DNA of 64,000 bases. It comes from Spodoptera frugiperda (Eukaryota; Arthropoda; Insecta; Lepidoptera; Noctuidae). Below are positions 1-10,096 of the stretch, piece by piece. Under the pieces are notes generated by a model. That model saw only the letters and a program-made list of their open reading frames with translations, ran no database searches and had not been told where the DNA came from. The position numbers and the translations under genes are program-made. Each line of letters opens with the position of its first letter. Position 1 is the first letter of the stretch. The DNA lies in assembly GCF_023101765.2 (NCBI RefSeq), contig NC_064236.1, positions 3,720,001 to 3,784,000 of the forward strand, given 5' to 3'.

Positions 1-424
1 GAGTTTACTATTAGGTACTGATTTCTCTTGATCCCTGGCAAGATCCAATTAATTGGACCCAGAATAATAGTATTTGGGTAACTTCTTAACTCTCACCAAG
101 GGTTATGTAATGTAACTATTGTCTTGTGGTTTAATGGTCAGCCACAAATCACCAAACCTTCTCTTCCAGACCAGACATTTAAACGCTGGTCGAGTGAGTG
201 AATAGTAATTAAAAAATACAAATATTCGCTTTAAGTATTTTACTTTTTTCATACGAATTTTATTGGAAGAAGTAAAAATTACAAAGACAAAACTTACCTA
301 CACTACATCCATCGTTTCACAAGTTTTTAGAGGGCTGCTGGCAGTGCCTGCCTGCATATTGTACTGTCACTTCTAGAAGAATTTAGATACATTATAATTC
401 ATTAATAATTGTTATACTCGCAAA
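1..424. other. No gene seen
   Basis: AT-rich non-coding sequence without a convincing ORF, exon or recognised repeat. Probably intron or intergenic DNA upstream of the first ferlin exon. Confidence 0.5.
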
Positions 425-645
425 GGACAAGCATGGGAGAGCCATGCTTCGGCACAAATGGGCCGACGGCGAAAAACGAAGTGAAACAACTTGCGTCTTG
501 TTTCAACAAATGAGGTTACCGGAGGCCTAATTACCCACAACAACGCACTTGTAACGCCTTTGGTGTTTCGCGTGTCCGTGTGTGGTGGCGATTGCTTACC
601 ATCAGGTGATCCTGTTTGTTTACCGGCTTACACCATAAAAACATA
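425..645 (+). repeat. Dispersed repeat Rep-1, partial copy
   Basis: Matches other copies in this window (32855-33145, 35905-36190, 36910-37165, 45140-45478, 62205-62500 and others) through the segments GAGAGCCATGCTTCGGCAC, GAGGTTACCGGAGGCC, the CGCACTTGTAACGCC block and GGCGATTGCTTACCATCAGG. This copy lacks a middle portion. The family is very abundant in moth genomes as far as I recall. I cannot assign it to a transposon class from sequence alone: no ORF or tRNA-like head is visible. Confidence 0.75.
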
Positions 646-898
646 TTAACTCAAGCTGACTCTACAAAGGACTTATGACTGTTATTACACGTAATATACT
701 AACATTAAAGTGCACCTCATTAAAACTAAGTGTCGACCATAATATAGGGAGAGATAAGATAGAAGCTAAAGAAGTGCTGTCTACTTAGCACTCAACTGAA
801 GGTGCTTCTAAACCGGCAATAATGTCTTTAACATGGCTGCAAAGATTTCTATTATCAATAATAAACACTCACTTCTGGAATTTGTTTCCTATTTATAT
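646..898. other. No gene seen
   Basis: AT-rich non-coding spacer between two repeat fragments. Confidence 0.45.
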
Positions 899-1057
899 CA
901 ATAGCCGGGGGTAGCCACCCGGAGCTGCAGACTACCTGGCGGGTTTACCGAGCAAAGCAAGAGTACAAACAGCGTGGTTTTTAGTCAGTAAGAGTCTGCA
1001 ACCTTCTCGCCTTGCCTAAAGGAGGAAAAGTCATTGGATGATTTTTCACCCTCAAAA
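899..1057 (+). mobile_element. R1-clade LINE, 3'-end fragment
   Basis: Carries the 3' untranslated block shared with the longer copy at 53301-54051: a GGAGCTGCAGACTACC segment, GTGGTTTTTAGTCAGTAAGA, then GTCATTGGATGATTTTT and an A-rich tail. Sense is on the + strand. It is 5' truncated to about 160 bp with no coding part left, as expected from incomplete target-primed reverse transcription. Confidence 0.7.
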
Positions 1058-2250
1058 AAGTTGGTAGCCATTCCGCTTCCTTCCTCTTTAATATGAGAAG
1101 AGGCCATTTCCCAGCCACGGGGCAGTTAGACGCTGATGCTGATGATAATGTTGATCTATTACGGGGACAGCACAATTTATTTCTTTTACTATTCTATATT
1201 TGACTAAAAGTGTAGCTGCATTTAACAGAAAATATTGCCTAGTAGCACTTTTCCAGCACTCAAAACAAGTGACGTTAGAAAAATAAAGGAGGCGTTTGCA
1301 GGACAGCAAGTTGCATAATAACGTTCTCTAAACTGTCAGGTGACAGGTGTGAGAGAGCTACCTAAAGTTTCTCACTAAATGGAGCTATTTTTAATATTTT
1401 TTAATAACTTGCTCGAACTATAATGCACATTTATAATAAACTACGGAAAATAGAAGAAGAGTTGACGTCCTTTTAATAGGCTTTCTAACTTTTTTTGCTA
1501 GAAGACTCTAATGCATGTTGCAAAAGTAACCGAAGCGAAATTTAATTAACAGTGAAGCTAAATTTATTTGTGTAGCTCGGTGTCTCGCTTGTAAACTTTA
1601 TAAGGATAATAGGTTATAATTCTGGGTAATTTTTAAGGTACCTATATATAGTTAAAAAAGTCATTGGAATCGACTCAACAAATATCTTACTAATTTTATA
1701 CCTTGTTTGTGAGTTTATCACGTCAAAAGTGTCACGGCTGAAGGGATTAGGATGAAATCTGAAACCAAGCTAGATGATGATTTGAAATAACACTTAGAAT
1801 GCGAGTGAAGCCGATTTCAGAAGCTAGCGTGTAGCAATATTCACGTTTCGTATTACACGAATGTTATTGTATATCAACTTACGTCTTTGTCTCATAAGCC
1901 CCCTGCTTACTACTAATTTCCTACTCTGAAATATAAATACCAGGCTTGCTAGCAAAACTGCACTTACTTTCATAAAGGAAAAATAAAGGCGCTCACTATA
2001 AGTAATAGGATACGGCTGACAGCTGACATCACACATATATTTTGATTACGTAGCCCTGTACTGGGTATAAGCACACAACATACCTATTATACTGGACCAT
2101 ACGAACAAATAAGTTGGTAATGATTTCACCGAAATTGAGACGACGGCTTTTCGCCTAGTTCGCTTTATTTTTGCGATCGTTTTTGTTTATTTGCTAGTTA
2201 TCGATATTATTATTTGTTATAATAAAAAACTTATAACTAACACCAATGGT
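1058..2250. other. No gene seen
   Basis: About 1.2 kb of AT-rich DNA. Short open frames on the minus strand here (for example 1824-2036) show no domain, splice-site context or coding bias, and I take them as chance. Confidence 0.5.
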
Positions 2251-2254
2251 TAAA

Positions 2255-2345
2255 AGTGGGTGTACATTGTATAGCGGCATTACGTACCGTAATGTGCATC
2301 TCAGCCTACCCCTTCGGGAATAAAAGGCGTGACGTTGTATATTGA
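2255..2345 (+). repeat. tRNA-derived SINE, 3' part only
   Basis: Contains the SINE tail block AAAAGTGGGTGTACATTG, then GGCATTACGT, ATGTGCA and CCCCTTCGGGA, and ends in GGCGTGACGTTGTAT. This is the same order as in the fuller copy at 28485-28775. The tRNA-like head is missing. Confidence 0.65.
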
Positions 2346-2391
2346 AATAAAAGTATATGAAATAATCGAATATATGTATATAACTCAATAG

Positions 2392-2545
2392 CGTTTTTTT
2401 TTTTTGATGAGGAATATCATCCGATGACTTCTCCTACTTTGGGTGAGGCGAGGAGTGTCAGCCTCTTACTGACTAAAAACCCCGTCCCTACTTCTACCAG
2501 AGCCTCGGTGAACCCAGTAGTCTGCAGCTCCGGATCGTATAACTC
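2392..2545 (-). mobile_element. R1-clade LINE, 3'-end fragment
   Basis: The + strand starts with a T run (poly-A tail on the minus strand), followed by ATCATCCGATGACTTCTCC, the GAGGCGAGGAGTGTCAG block, CTTACTGACTAAAAACC and GCAGCTCCGGATC. It is a 5'-truncated copy of the family at 53301-54051. Confidence 0.7.
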
Positions 2546-3605
2546 GATCGTGTAAGGTTATTATTATACTAAGCAAAATCCAACTAATCTACATAATCTG
2601 TACCGTATATAATATCTGGGTATAACCGCTCTCTCAAATAAATCTTAAACTTATCTAAAATATGATATATAACTTCTGCCTCTATCAAATATATCTTATC
2701 AGTATATTTTTTCCAATTCGGGAACGAATTCTCTAAATGTAGTAAATCTTTTTTTTTAACGTTTGTAAGTCTGCGTTTGGCCACCAACCCGTTTACTGCC
2801 AGGACGGCGAAGCGAAGATGTGGCCGAGGATGGAGCACACATACTTAGAAAGTACCTATTTACTCTGACCTTGAAAAGACCCAGGCAGTATAATTTCTCA
2901 GGAAAAATTGAATAAAATAAAATCTTAACTAAAAATCAAAGTAGAGCTTTTCTCCATTAATTTTATTTACGTGAGTAAACCGTGATTTTTATTTAATTGA
3001 GTAAGTATGTCTCAGTATAGTTATTATAAAACTATCGTGACAAATGTAGTGATTCTTACAATTACTGCTAGGCAGTTTATATTAAAATATTTTAATATAG
3101 ACCTGTAGGTGTTGTTAGACAAATAAATTATAATATATTTTGATATAAACCAGTAACTACACCATCGCAATAAATTCAACTAATTTTCTCTAGCCACTTC
3201 TGAACGAATAAAAAAAAATATTAAAAAGAAAATTCATTATGATACTCCTACACTCCTCTTCTGCTACAAACACACGTAGAACTTCTTAAAATAATTGTTT
3301 ATTTACTTTGAATTAAACCATTTTAGATAAAGTAGAACAACAATGTAGAACCACCATTAGACATCAATGGAAAGCAATTCCGCCCTAACGAAATAATGAT
3401 ATTTCACAGTTATTATTATATTTTATGCTTTTATATTTTTTGTTACAAGTAATTTTCCTTTCTAAAGAAATCACCACAGTTTTCCTCGTTGGTAACCGTT
3501 TGCTATCATTATGGTGTACTATTACTCCCATTCATCTCATAGATTGATTATATTATTTTCTTTTAAGATTGTGAAACAAGTTTCCATTTTATTTTATCTA
3601 TTCAT
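2546..3605. other. No gene seen
   Basis: AT-rich DNA. A short GC-richer scrap at about 2765-2840 (GGCGAAGCGAAGATGTGGCC) may be an old transposon remnant, but I cannot identify it. Confidence 0.45.
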
Positions 3606-3609
3606 TATT

Positions 3610-3748
3610 ACAGGCGTTACAAGTGTGGGAGATCCATGTTTAGGCAGTTACACCGCGGCCTCACAGAAAACGGACGTGAAACAACGCTTGCGTTGTGTTT
3701 CGTTGAATACGAAAGAAGCATGGCTCTCCCATACTTATACGACCCTTC
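3610..3748 (+). repeat. Rep-1 fragment, rearranged
   Basis: Contains Rep-1 pieces in order: a GGGAGATCCATG version of the family start, GGCCTCACAGAAAAC, GACGTGAAACAACGCTTGC and GTTGTGTTTCGTTG. It then ends in AGCATGGCTCTCCCATAC, which is the family start in inverted orientation. The copy is therefore internally inverted or recombined. The open frames here are repeat sequence, not genes. Confidence 0.65.
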
Positions 3749-4358
3749 CACACGAAATATTCATTTTGATCAAAATACTCACAAAAATTCAATATCACCT
3801 ATATTCCATTGTCTGGTTTCATGAAAGGTAATAAGCAACTTTTCAGTCCGACAAAAGACTTTTACTGCTTTACAAAATGCAGTTATAAGTTTTCTGTTTC
3901 GAAAAATATAAAGGACGGCGAAGAAGCCATGTAACCAAATTCGATTTTAATTACTGAGACAAAAGTACTTTTGCGAAAAACCGATATTGACCTGTCGACT
4001 CTTTGTATTATTTAAAACAAATCCTTACTATATAGGTAGGTAGCTCGGGTATTACGAACATTAATATTATTGTATTTCACAAAGAAAATATACGCATGTA
4101 AAAACATTGGAGGTTATAATATTATCGACGTGATCAATAGGCGGAGGAAAGCTCTTTCCTATAGTCTATCTAAAAGTGTATCTATAGTCTATCTAAAAGT
4201 GATAATTTTGTATTTTGCCTTATTGATCAAAATATTGCTGTGCCTGACAGGGTCCATAATGATGACCATTTATTGTATTTCCTGTGTACATTATGGATGC
4301 AATAAATAATTGAATACTTGAAAGGAAAATTAAATATGTATTTTTTTGTTTGTTGCAG
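3749..4358 (+). other. Intron sequence upstream of the first ferlin exon
   Basis: AT-rich and without a coding signal. It contains a short direct repeat (CTATCTAAAAGTG twice, about 4164-4201). It ends in TTTTTTTGTTTGTTGCAG at 4341-4358, a good polypyrimidine tract and 3' splice site leading into the exon at 4359. Confidence 0.55.
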
Positions 4359-4417
4359 GATCCAACAAGTACTCGTCTGTACTTCTTCATGCAGATGAAA
4401 TCATATTTGTTAACCAG
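4359..4417 (+). CDS. Ferlin-family protein (otoferlin-like), internal exon of C2A
   Basis: A 59-base exon bounded by TTGTTTGTTGCAG on the left and a CCAG/GTACGT donor on the right. It enters with two bases completing a codon and then reads 19 codons beginning SNKYSSVLL and ending FVNQ, leaving the frame in phase 0. The next exon, at 27445, starts in phase 0. The joined reading can be laid against human otoferlin C2A, as I remember it, without a gap up to the conserved F-x-W. Ferlins are membrane-anchored proteins with several C2 domains that act in calcium-triggered membrane fusion; C2A is the first of them. The start codon and earlier C2A strands must lie in an exon to the left that I could not find. 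The exon is short, so the call rests on splice sites, phase and continuity with the next exon. Confidence 0.62.
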
Positions 4418-4727
4418 GTACGTATCTATGGTCAGTCAGTACTAATCTAAAAAACAAATCGTCGTAGCGCATAGTGTATTATTGACTGAATAAAATTATG
4501 AAAATAATCATCGAACATTAAAGAAAGCAATATAAACATATTCCTTATTCTTTCAGTTAAAAATCAAATCTTTTCTTAACGAAAATGTTTAATTTTTAAC
4601 GAAATAGACCGGCTACAGGTGATATGAGTGTCCATGGGCGTCTCTGATCTCTTACCGTGAAATTATCAGTCTGATTGTGTGTCACCTCTGATCACCTATG
4701 GTCAAATCACATTTAATTTAACAAGCA

Positions 4728-5010
4728 CGGATCCGGCACGGCTTGAGGCTACCGCAAGCTGCCAGCGTGCTTATAGTTCGACGCCCGCGAGGTGCAAGCT
4801 AGCAGTCGGCGCACCGAGGCGACCGTTGCGACGTTGTTTCGCTTGCGCCTGGCGGGCGGGTCGCTACCACCCAGCTCGCTATGGGCAAGTAGTAAGCACG
4901 TAGTAAACACGTAGCCAGCACATTTACAGCGTACGGTCCGTACGCTGGAAGTGCGCCTAGGCGTTTCAACTACAACTGAAGAGAAACTTGCGCTGGCCAC
5001 CCACCATCGG
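4728..5010. other. GC-rich island, unidentified
   Basis: Strikingly GC- and CpG-rich compared with its surroundings. It includes GGCGACCGTTGCGACG and a 19-base perfect palindrome AGCGTACGG-T-CCGTACGCT at 4928-4946, plus a GTAGTAAGCACGTAGTAAAC doublet. Short ORFs occur on both strands but none is recognisable. It could be a transposon end, an old gene fragment or an intronic regulatory element. Confidence 0.4.
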
Positions 5011-5648
5011 CTTTTTTGTATTGACGTTATGAAATATAACATACGACATACGATTTAAGGGATAATTTAATTGCTGGGTTGGACTGTGCGTGTTTTGTCT
5101 TTACATAATCAGCTCTCTCTGATAAATGATATTTAGATGGTGTGAAATAAGTAGACATAAAACTATATGTATGACCTTGACACAATTTGTCGAATGTCAG
5201 TGTCAATTCTAATTCTATGTACCTATACATTGACTTTTCCCTTTACTTCGCTTTTTACCAATTACTAGGTACATTTATTTTTATCACCAGAATAGCTTCA
5301 AACAACACTGTATTGAAGTACATATGTCATGTATCGTCGTCGTGTACTGCATAGTCTACACTACATTTGGTCCGACTCAATTAGTGAAATAAGGGTTGAA
5401 ATCACTGAATTTCAAGCGAGGCACGTACCTACCAATTAGGACTGGAATTAATTGGGTGTCTGGTAACAGAACTTTGTTTGTCGCTTGTATGAAACCTTTG
5501 ATCATTGACAGGCCAGGCAAAGGTGTGGTGTATGAACACTTTGAGCCACCACAGCGCTATTGTGTTCAATGGGCTATTAGGTAATTCTGTAACTTTTGGG
5601 TTTGTGGTAAAAAATATGAAAAATGGTTAATTATTTTCCTGTTCTGTA
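5011..5648. other. No gene seen
   Basis: Intronic AT-rich DNA. The frame at 5396-5584 looks like chance. Confidence 0.45.
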
Positions 5649-5793
5649 CCCTTAGTACGAGTTTGTTTTACGTTTAAAGTAATCGAAACAAGAGCGCGTT
5701 CGGTGTTTTGATTGGCCGGCTCGAATAAAGAAACCAATCAGATCGCACTCCCATTTTGATTACTTTTAACATAAAACAAACTCATAATAAGGG
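5649..5793. mobile_element. Fold-back MITE (CCCTTAGTACGAG family)
   Basis: The ends are inverted: CCCTTAGTACGAGTTTG at the left and CAAACTCATAATAAGGG at the right. The interior is also largely self-complementary, with ATTGGCCGG facing CCAATCAGA and flanking AAGTAATCGAAAC / GATTACTTT. There is no coding capacity. It is one of seven copies in the window (13853-14041, 15206-15358, 18704-18833, 24966-25050, 44175-44331, 49361-49517). It would fold into one long hairpin. The driving transposase family is unknown. Confidence 0.75.
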
Positions 5794-6047
5794 CACTGGT
5801 TCCCGCAACTTTTACGTTTTTTCCTTGACGACAACTATAACGTACTTAAGTTATAAAATACCATTTTTTATGTGGTTTTAATGTAAAATAAAAGCTCTTC
5901 TCGTTTCTTTCCGAATGAATTTCCAAGAAAGGTGTGACATTTCCGCCAGCTAAGGCAATTGTTTGGAGTTTTCTTTATACAGATATCGTGTTAAGATGAA
6001 CTTCCAATGTTACCAAAGGGAAAGTTTAGGAATAGAAATCTATTACA

Positions 6048-6348
6048 AAATGTCGTGGCGGCCTGGAGGCTTAAGACGCCTGCTTCTCATGCATGGGAAT
6101 GCGGTTTTGAAACCTATCAACGGCAAATACCAATGTGACTTTTCCGATTTATAAGTACATTCTAAGATTATTTAGACACCACTGACAAACGGTGAAGGAA
6201 AACATAGTGAGGAAACCTGGGCTCATAATTTCTTATTATAAGTTTGAAATTGCCAAGCCGCCTTGAGCAAGCGTGGTGCTTATACCTTCTCCGTGGGAGA
6301 ACAGGCTTTATTCAACAGTAGCCACTTATAGACTGTTGATGATGATTA
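6048..6348 (+). repeat. Dispersed repeat Rep-3
   Basis: Shares with 28890-29153, 33672-33815 and 50530-50790 the ordered blocks GAAACCTATCAACGGC, ATTTAGACACCACTGAC, AACGGTGAAGGAAAAC, GTGAGGAAACCTGG, TTGAGCAAGCGTGGTG, CTTCTCCGTGGGAGA, and an end in TGATGATGATT. The GAT-rich tail suggests a non-LTR or SINE-type element. No ORF is seen. Confidence 0.65.
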
Positions 6349-6805
6349 ATTAATTATAAAATATTAGAACCAAAGAAACCAAACTATTAATAATACAGGA
6401 TTCTAAACCTAATCTTTGTTTAAATTAGGTTTAAAACTGTATGAACTGAGTAGGTATATATTAAAACTATGACCAGAAGGTAAGGCAGAGGCACCAAAAT
6501 CCAACTGCGATTAGCCATGTCTTCCAAGCGTGGGGATTATAAAGCAAAACCCTTTTAAAAATGCCTTTATATACGTTAATACATCTGCTGTCTGTCAACT
6601 GATACTATCATTACTTATATTAATGGTGGTATAACGCATACGTACTTGTTGCTATGTTGACGAGTACTCATATGGGTATAAATTTGTAATCTTCAACAAG
6701 CCCACCAGAGCGCAAGCCCACCAGGTTATTAAAGAAAAACCTAGCTTAGCCTAGTATAGCTTATTCAACAATAGCCTGGTCGGAGAAACCTACCGCATTC
6801 CTTCC
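6349..6805. other. No gene seen
   Basis: Intronic AT-rich sequence with no recognised repeat. Confidence 0.4.
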
Positions 6806-6867
6806 GAACGAACCTTATTGAGCCCCCTATAGGGGTAGGGGGATTGAGGGCTCAATAAGGTTCGTTC
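6806..6867. repeat. 20-bp perfect inverted repeat
   Basis: GAACGAACCTTATTGAGCCC at 6806-6825 is exactly complementary to 6848-6867, with a 22-base G-rich loop. It would form a strong hairpin. No gene lies beside it that would make it a terminator. It may be a remnant of a fold-back element. Confidence 0.7.
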
Positions 6868-6997
6868 ACAAGGATCGGCGCACCATGTTCCATTGGGATC
6901 AGGGTTTCCAGATTTCATAGCCATATCAAGCCACCTTCTAGTCTAAATATCTTCATCTATCTTGTACACAAAGTACTTAGTATAGTAGATAAACATA

Positions 6998-7198
6998 TCT
7001 ATACTAATATTATAAAGCTGAAGATTTTGTTTGTTTGATTGTTTGTTTGTTTGAACGCGCTAATCTCTGGAACTACTGGACCGATTTGAATTTTTTTTTG
7101 AATAGTGCATTTATCGAGGAAGGCTATAGGCTATAAAACATCACGCTATGATCAATAGGAGCCAAGCAGAGCGGGTGAAACCGCGCGGAAGTAGCTAG
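6998..7198 (+). mobile_element. Non-autonomous Helitron, Lep1 type
   Basis: Starts TCTATACTAATATTATAAAG after an A and ends in GTAGCTAG before a T, the A/T target context of Helitrons with a 5'-TC and a CTAG-3' end. GGGTGAAACCGCGCGGAAG just before the end is the position where the terminal hairpin normally lies. It is about 200 bp without coding sequence. A diverged sister copy is at 46110-46305. Confidence 0.75.
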
Positions 7199-7446
7199 TA
7201 TTAGATAAACTCAGCGTCATTATATATCAATATCGTTAACAAGACGCGAGACTTCATAGACGTGTACTTTGCCTTTAATAATAATGTAATATCTTAATAA
7301 CTTACAATAATTGTTACTATAAAATTAACTGCAGTGTCAGTTCGAAAGTAAAGTGTGTCGCGAGTGTGATTTTACAATTTATACTTACTTATATTGTGCA
7401 AGATGAACTAAATATTTCTTGGTTATAACATATATCTGTGTTAGTT

Positions 7447-8718
7447 ATGTCTAACCAAACAGCTTCCCCTTTCGGGCGTAGCCAACTATTGCAGCGAAGT
7501 CCTCCACCGACTCCAAATCAACCAGAACCAGTTCAACCTATTGAGCAAATTCCACCTCAAGCTCCAGCCGTGTTGGCTGGTGAGTTACCCCCTGAAGTTG
7601 TTTCAACACCAGATATCCAGAAATGGATTGGGTCAATAGACGCCGTTCTCACTGAGGTCTGCACCATAGTCTCAGAAGGGAAAATGAACAACGATCAAAA
7701 GCAGCGTGTCTCCGCCCTTTGTCGCAACGTTTTAAAGGGGACAAGTCAAATGGCCGTAGAATATCAAGCTTTAAAGCAAAAAACCATCCAAGCGCACCAC
7801 ACAGTACTGCATCTAAAAGAACAGCTGGACCTTGCAGAATCTATTAAGGTGATCAAAAATACTATAATCGACAAATTATCGCCTTCTGACATAACCTCTT
7901 CATCTTACGCTAACATAGTAAAAAAAAGTTCCGAAACCCTCATCCGTCCAGCAAATCTGAGTTCTGTGGCCATCTATCCTTGCGACAAGACGAGAACAAG
8001 CGAAGACACAAAGTCACTTGTTCAGAAAATTATTTCGCCTGAAGAACTAAAGCTTCATGTCCGTGGCCTAAAAAAAGTCAGAAACGGGGGTGTACTTATT
8101 AGGACCGAGAACAAAGGAGATATTGAAAAGCTCAGGAATTCAACGAAACTGATGTCATCTGGCCTTACGGTAGAAGAAACCCCCAAGCGCCGACCTAGGA
8201 TTGCTGTCGTTGGAGTTCCAGTAGCACTTACTGAAAGAGAAGTATTTGACTGCATCTATGAGCAAAACCTTTCGGAGAAATTGGCAAATAGTACTCGAGA
8301 GTCCTTTCTTGCTACTGTCAAATTGAGCCATAAGTCAGGTAAGAAAGGTCTTCCCACTTGCAATTATATATTAGAAGTTTCTGCTGCCGTCAGGAAAATA
8401 CTCATAAACCAAGGCCGGATTTTTATAAACTGGACTTCTTGCCCTGTAAGAGATTTCACACTAGTTACAAGATGCTTCAACTGCCAGCAGTTTGGCCATG
8501 CAGCCAAGTTTTGTCGTGAAACTAGTCCTACGTGCAACCACTGTGGGGAGACTGGGCATTCCCACAAGGAGTGTAACAGTAAATCTTCTCCGCCTCAATG
8601 TGCGACGTGCAAGCGCTTCAAGAAGAAATGTGACCATCAGACTGGTGACGCAGAGTGTCCGGCGCGTAAATATGCCGAGATTAATTATATCAATTCGATT
8701 GACTATGAAGGCGCCTAA
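7447..8718 (+). CDS. LINE ORF1 protein (Gag-like, zinc knuckles)
   Basis: This is a 423-residue intact frame starting MSNQTASPFGR. The ATG at 7447 is preferred over upstream non-ATG codons. The N-terminus is proline-rich (PPPTPNQPEP); the middle contains a predicted helical stretch and a lysine-rich region. Three cysteine/histidine motifs end the protein: CFNCQQFGHAAKFC (343-356), CNHCGETGHSHKEC (363-376) and a third cluster, CATC...C...C, at 385-404. Such ORF1 proteins bind the element RNA and form the ribonucleoprotein used for retrotransposition. ORF2 starts 92 bases downstream in another frame. The frame has no stop or shift, which suggests that the copy is not very old. Confidence 0.85.
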   Translation: MSNQTASPFGRSQLLQRSPPPTPNQPEPVQPIEQIPPQAPAVLAGELPPEVVSTPDIQKWIGSIDAVLTEVCTIVSEGKMNNDQKQRVSALCRNVLKGTSQMAVEYQALKQKTIQAHHTVLHLKEQLDLAESIKVIKNTIIDKLSPSDITSSSYANIVKKSSETLIRPANLSSVAIYPCDKTRTSEDTKSLVQKIISPEELKLHVRGLKKVRNGGVLIRTENKGDIEKLRNSTKLMSSGLTVEETPKRRPRIAVVGVPVALTEREVFDCIYEQNLSEKLANSTRESFLATVKLSHKSGKKGLPTCNYILEVSAAVRKILINQGRIFINWTSCPVRDFTLVTRCFNCQQFGHAAKFCRETSPTCNHCGETGHSHKECNSKSSPPQCATCKRFKKKCDHQTGDAECPARKYAEINYINSIDYEGA

Positions 8719-8810
8719 GAGCGCCCCGGACAGTTTATTTAGTAGCACTTAGTTATTGTCTCGTAAGTTAAAAGTTACTCTATATTTTATTAATTTAGTA
8801 ATTAGTTTTT

Positions 8811-10025
8811 ATGGCCAGTCAGCTAATCACTGATCTGGATGAATTTTCTGTGTCTGAAGCCAATACCTGTAATGTAGAAGATTGTAAACTTCTTCTTCCT
8901 TCTGGGGAAAATACGCTTACGCTACTAACTCAAAATATTCGCAGTATTAATCGCAACATGGATGGCTTTGAAGTTCTATTAGAAAGTCTTGACATTAACT
9001 GTGATGTTATTGTCCTAACAGAATGTTGGCTATCTTCTCAGACAGCCAATTTACCTTCTCTTGACGGCTACTGCACTCACAAAACAAATTCAAACATGAA
9101 TCAGAATGATGGTGTAGTGGTGTACATCAAAAACAACTTAAAAGTTCTAGTGGAAGAGCCCAGAGTTCAAAATAGTAACTGTTTAGTAATTAAAATTATT
9201 CCGGATACTGTAATTATGGCCATTTATAGGCCACCGTCTCAAAACATTGACAGCTTCTTGGACTCACTTGATGTAAACTTAAAACATTTATCTGCTTTTA
9301 AGAACATTATATTAATGGGTGACATAAATATTAATATTGCTTCTGAGAGAGCAGATACACATGTACATAACTACCTAAATATTTGTTCATTTCATGGTCT
9401 TTTACCAACCCATTATTATCCCACGCACCAGTCTGGGTCATGTTTGGATCATTTCATCATAAAAACCCGACATCCGAACAAAACATTAGTCACCAATTCA
9501 TCGCTTACGGACCATCAAGCTATTTTGCTAACAATACAAAAATCCTCACCTAGAAAAAACTGCATGCGTAGCTTTTTAAAAATTGATATGACTAATCTTG
9601 CACGTGCCATTCGCGACATCGACTTTGACCCTGTTTACGATACTAATGACGCAAATATTTCATTACAGTATTTTATAAATGCGCTACAACATGCGATAAA
9701 CAAAAATACAATTACCAAAATAACGTCTAGAAGGTATAAATCGATCAAACCGTGGATCACTCCAGGTCTCGTTCGTTGTATACGGCATAGGGACAAACTA
9801 CACCAAAAGTCAAAACTTGCACCTGATAATGAAATACTTTCTATTTCATATAAAAGGTATAGAAACTTTTGTAACAACCTTTTAAAAAAGTTAAATATCA
9901 ACACGAGAAGAATGAGTTACAGAAGGCAGGAAAAAACAGTAAACTCGTTTGGAAATTTATTAAAACAAATACTTTTCGATCGAAAAATCCTGAACCCCCA
10001 CTCGAATTACTGTCTTCAGAAATAA
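8811..10025 (+). pseudogene. LINE ORF2, 5' part: AP-type endonuclease
   Basis: This is the first part of ORF2, starting MASQLITDLDEF. Endonuclease landmarks are visible: QNIRS (N42), VLTECW (E71), a YRPPS strand (139-143), GDIN (D171, N173), CLDHF (211-215) and TDH (D234, H235). This enzyme nicks the target DNA to prime reverse transcription. The frame stops at 10025, but the homologous reading continues in another frame from about the A-run at 9931-9936. One base appears to be lost there, or two gained, between the endonuclease and the reverse transcriptase. As written, this copy cannot make a full-length ORF2 product. Confidence 0.8.
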
Positions 10026-10096
10026 ACCCATTAGTAGCCGCAAATAAAGTAAATAGTTTTTTTGCTAACATTGGCAAAACCTTAGCTGAAAAATCC

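Noticed and set aside
8055..8748. Minus-strand and shifted ORFs over LINE ORF1
   Set aside because: They overlap the zinc-knuckle-encoding frame and have no support of their own.
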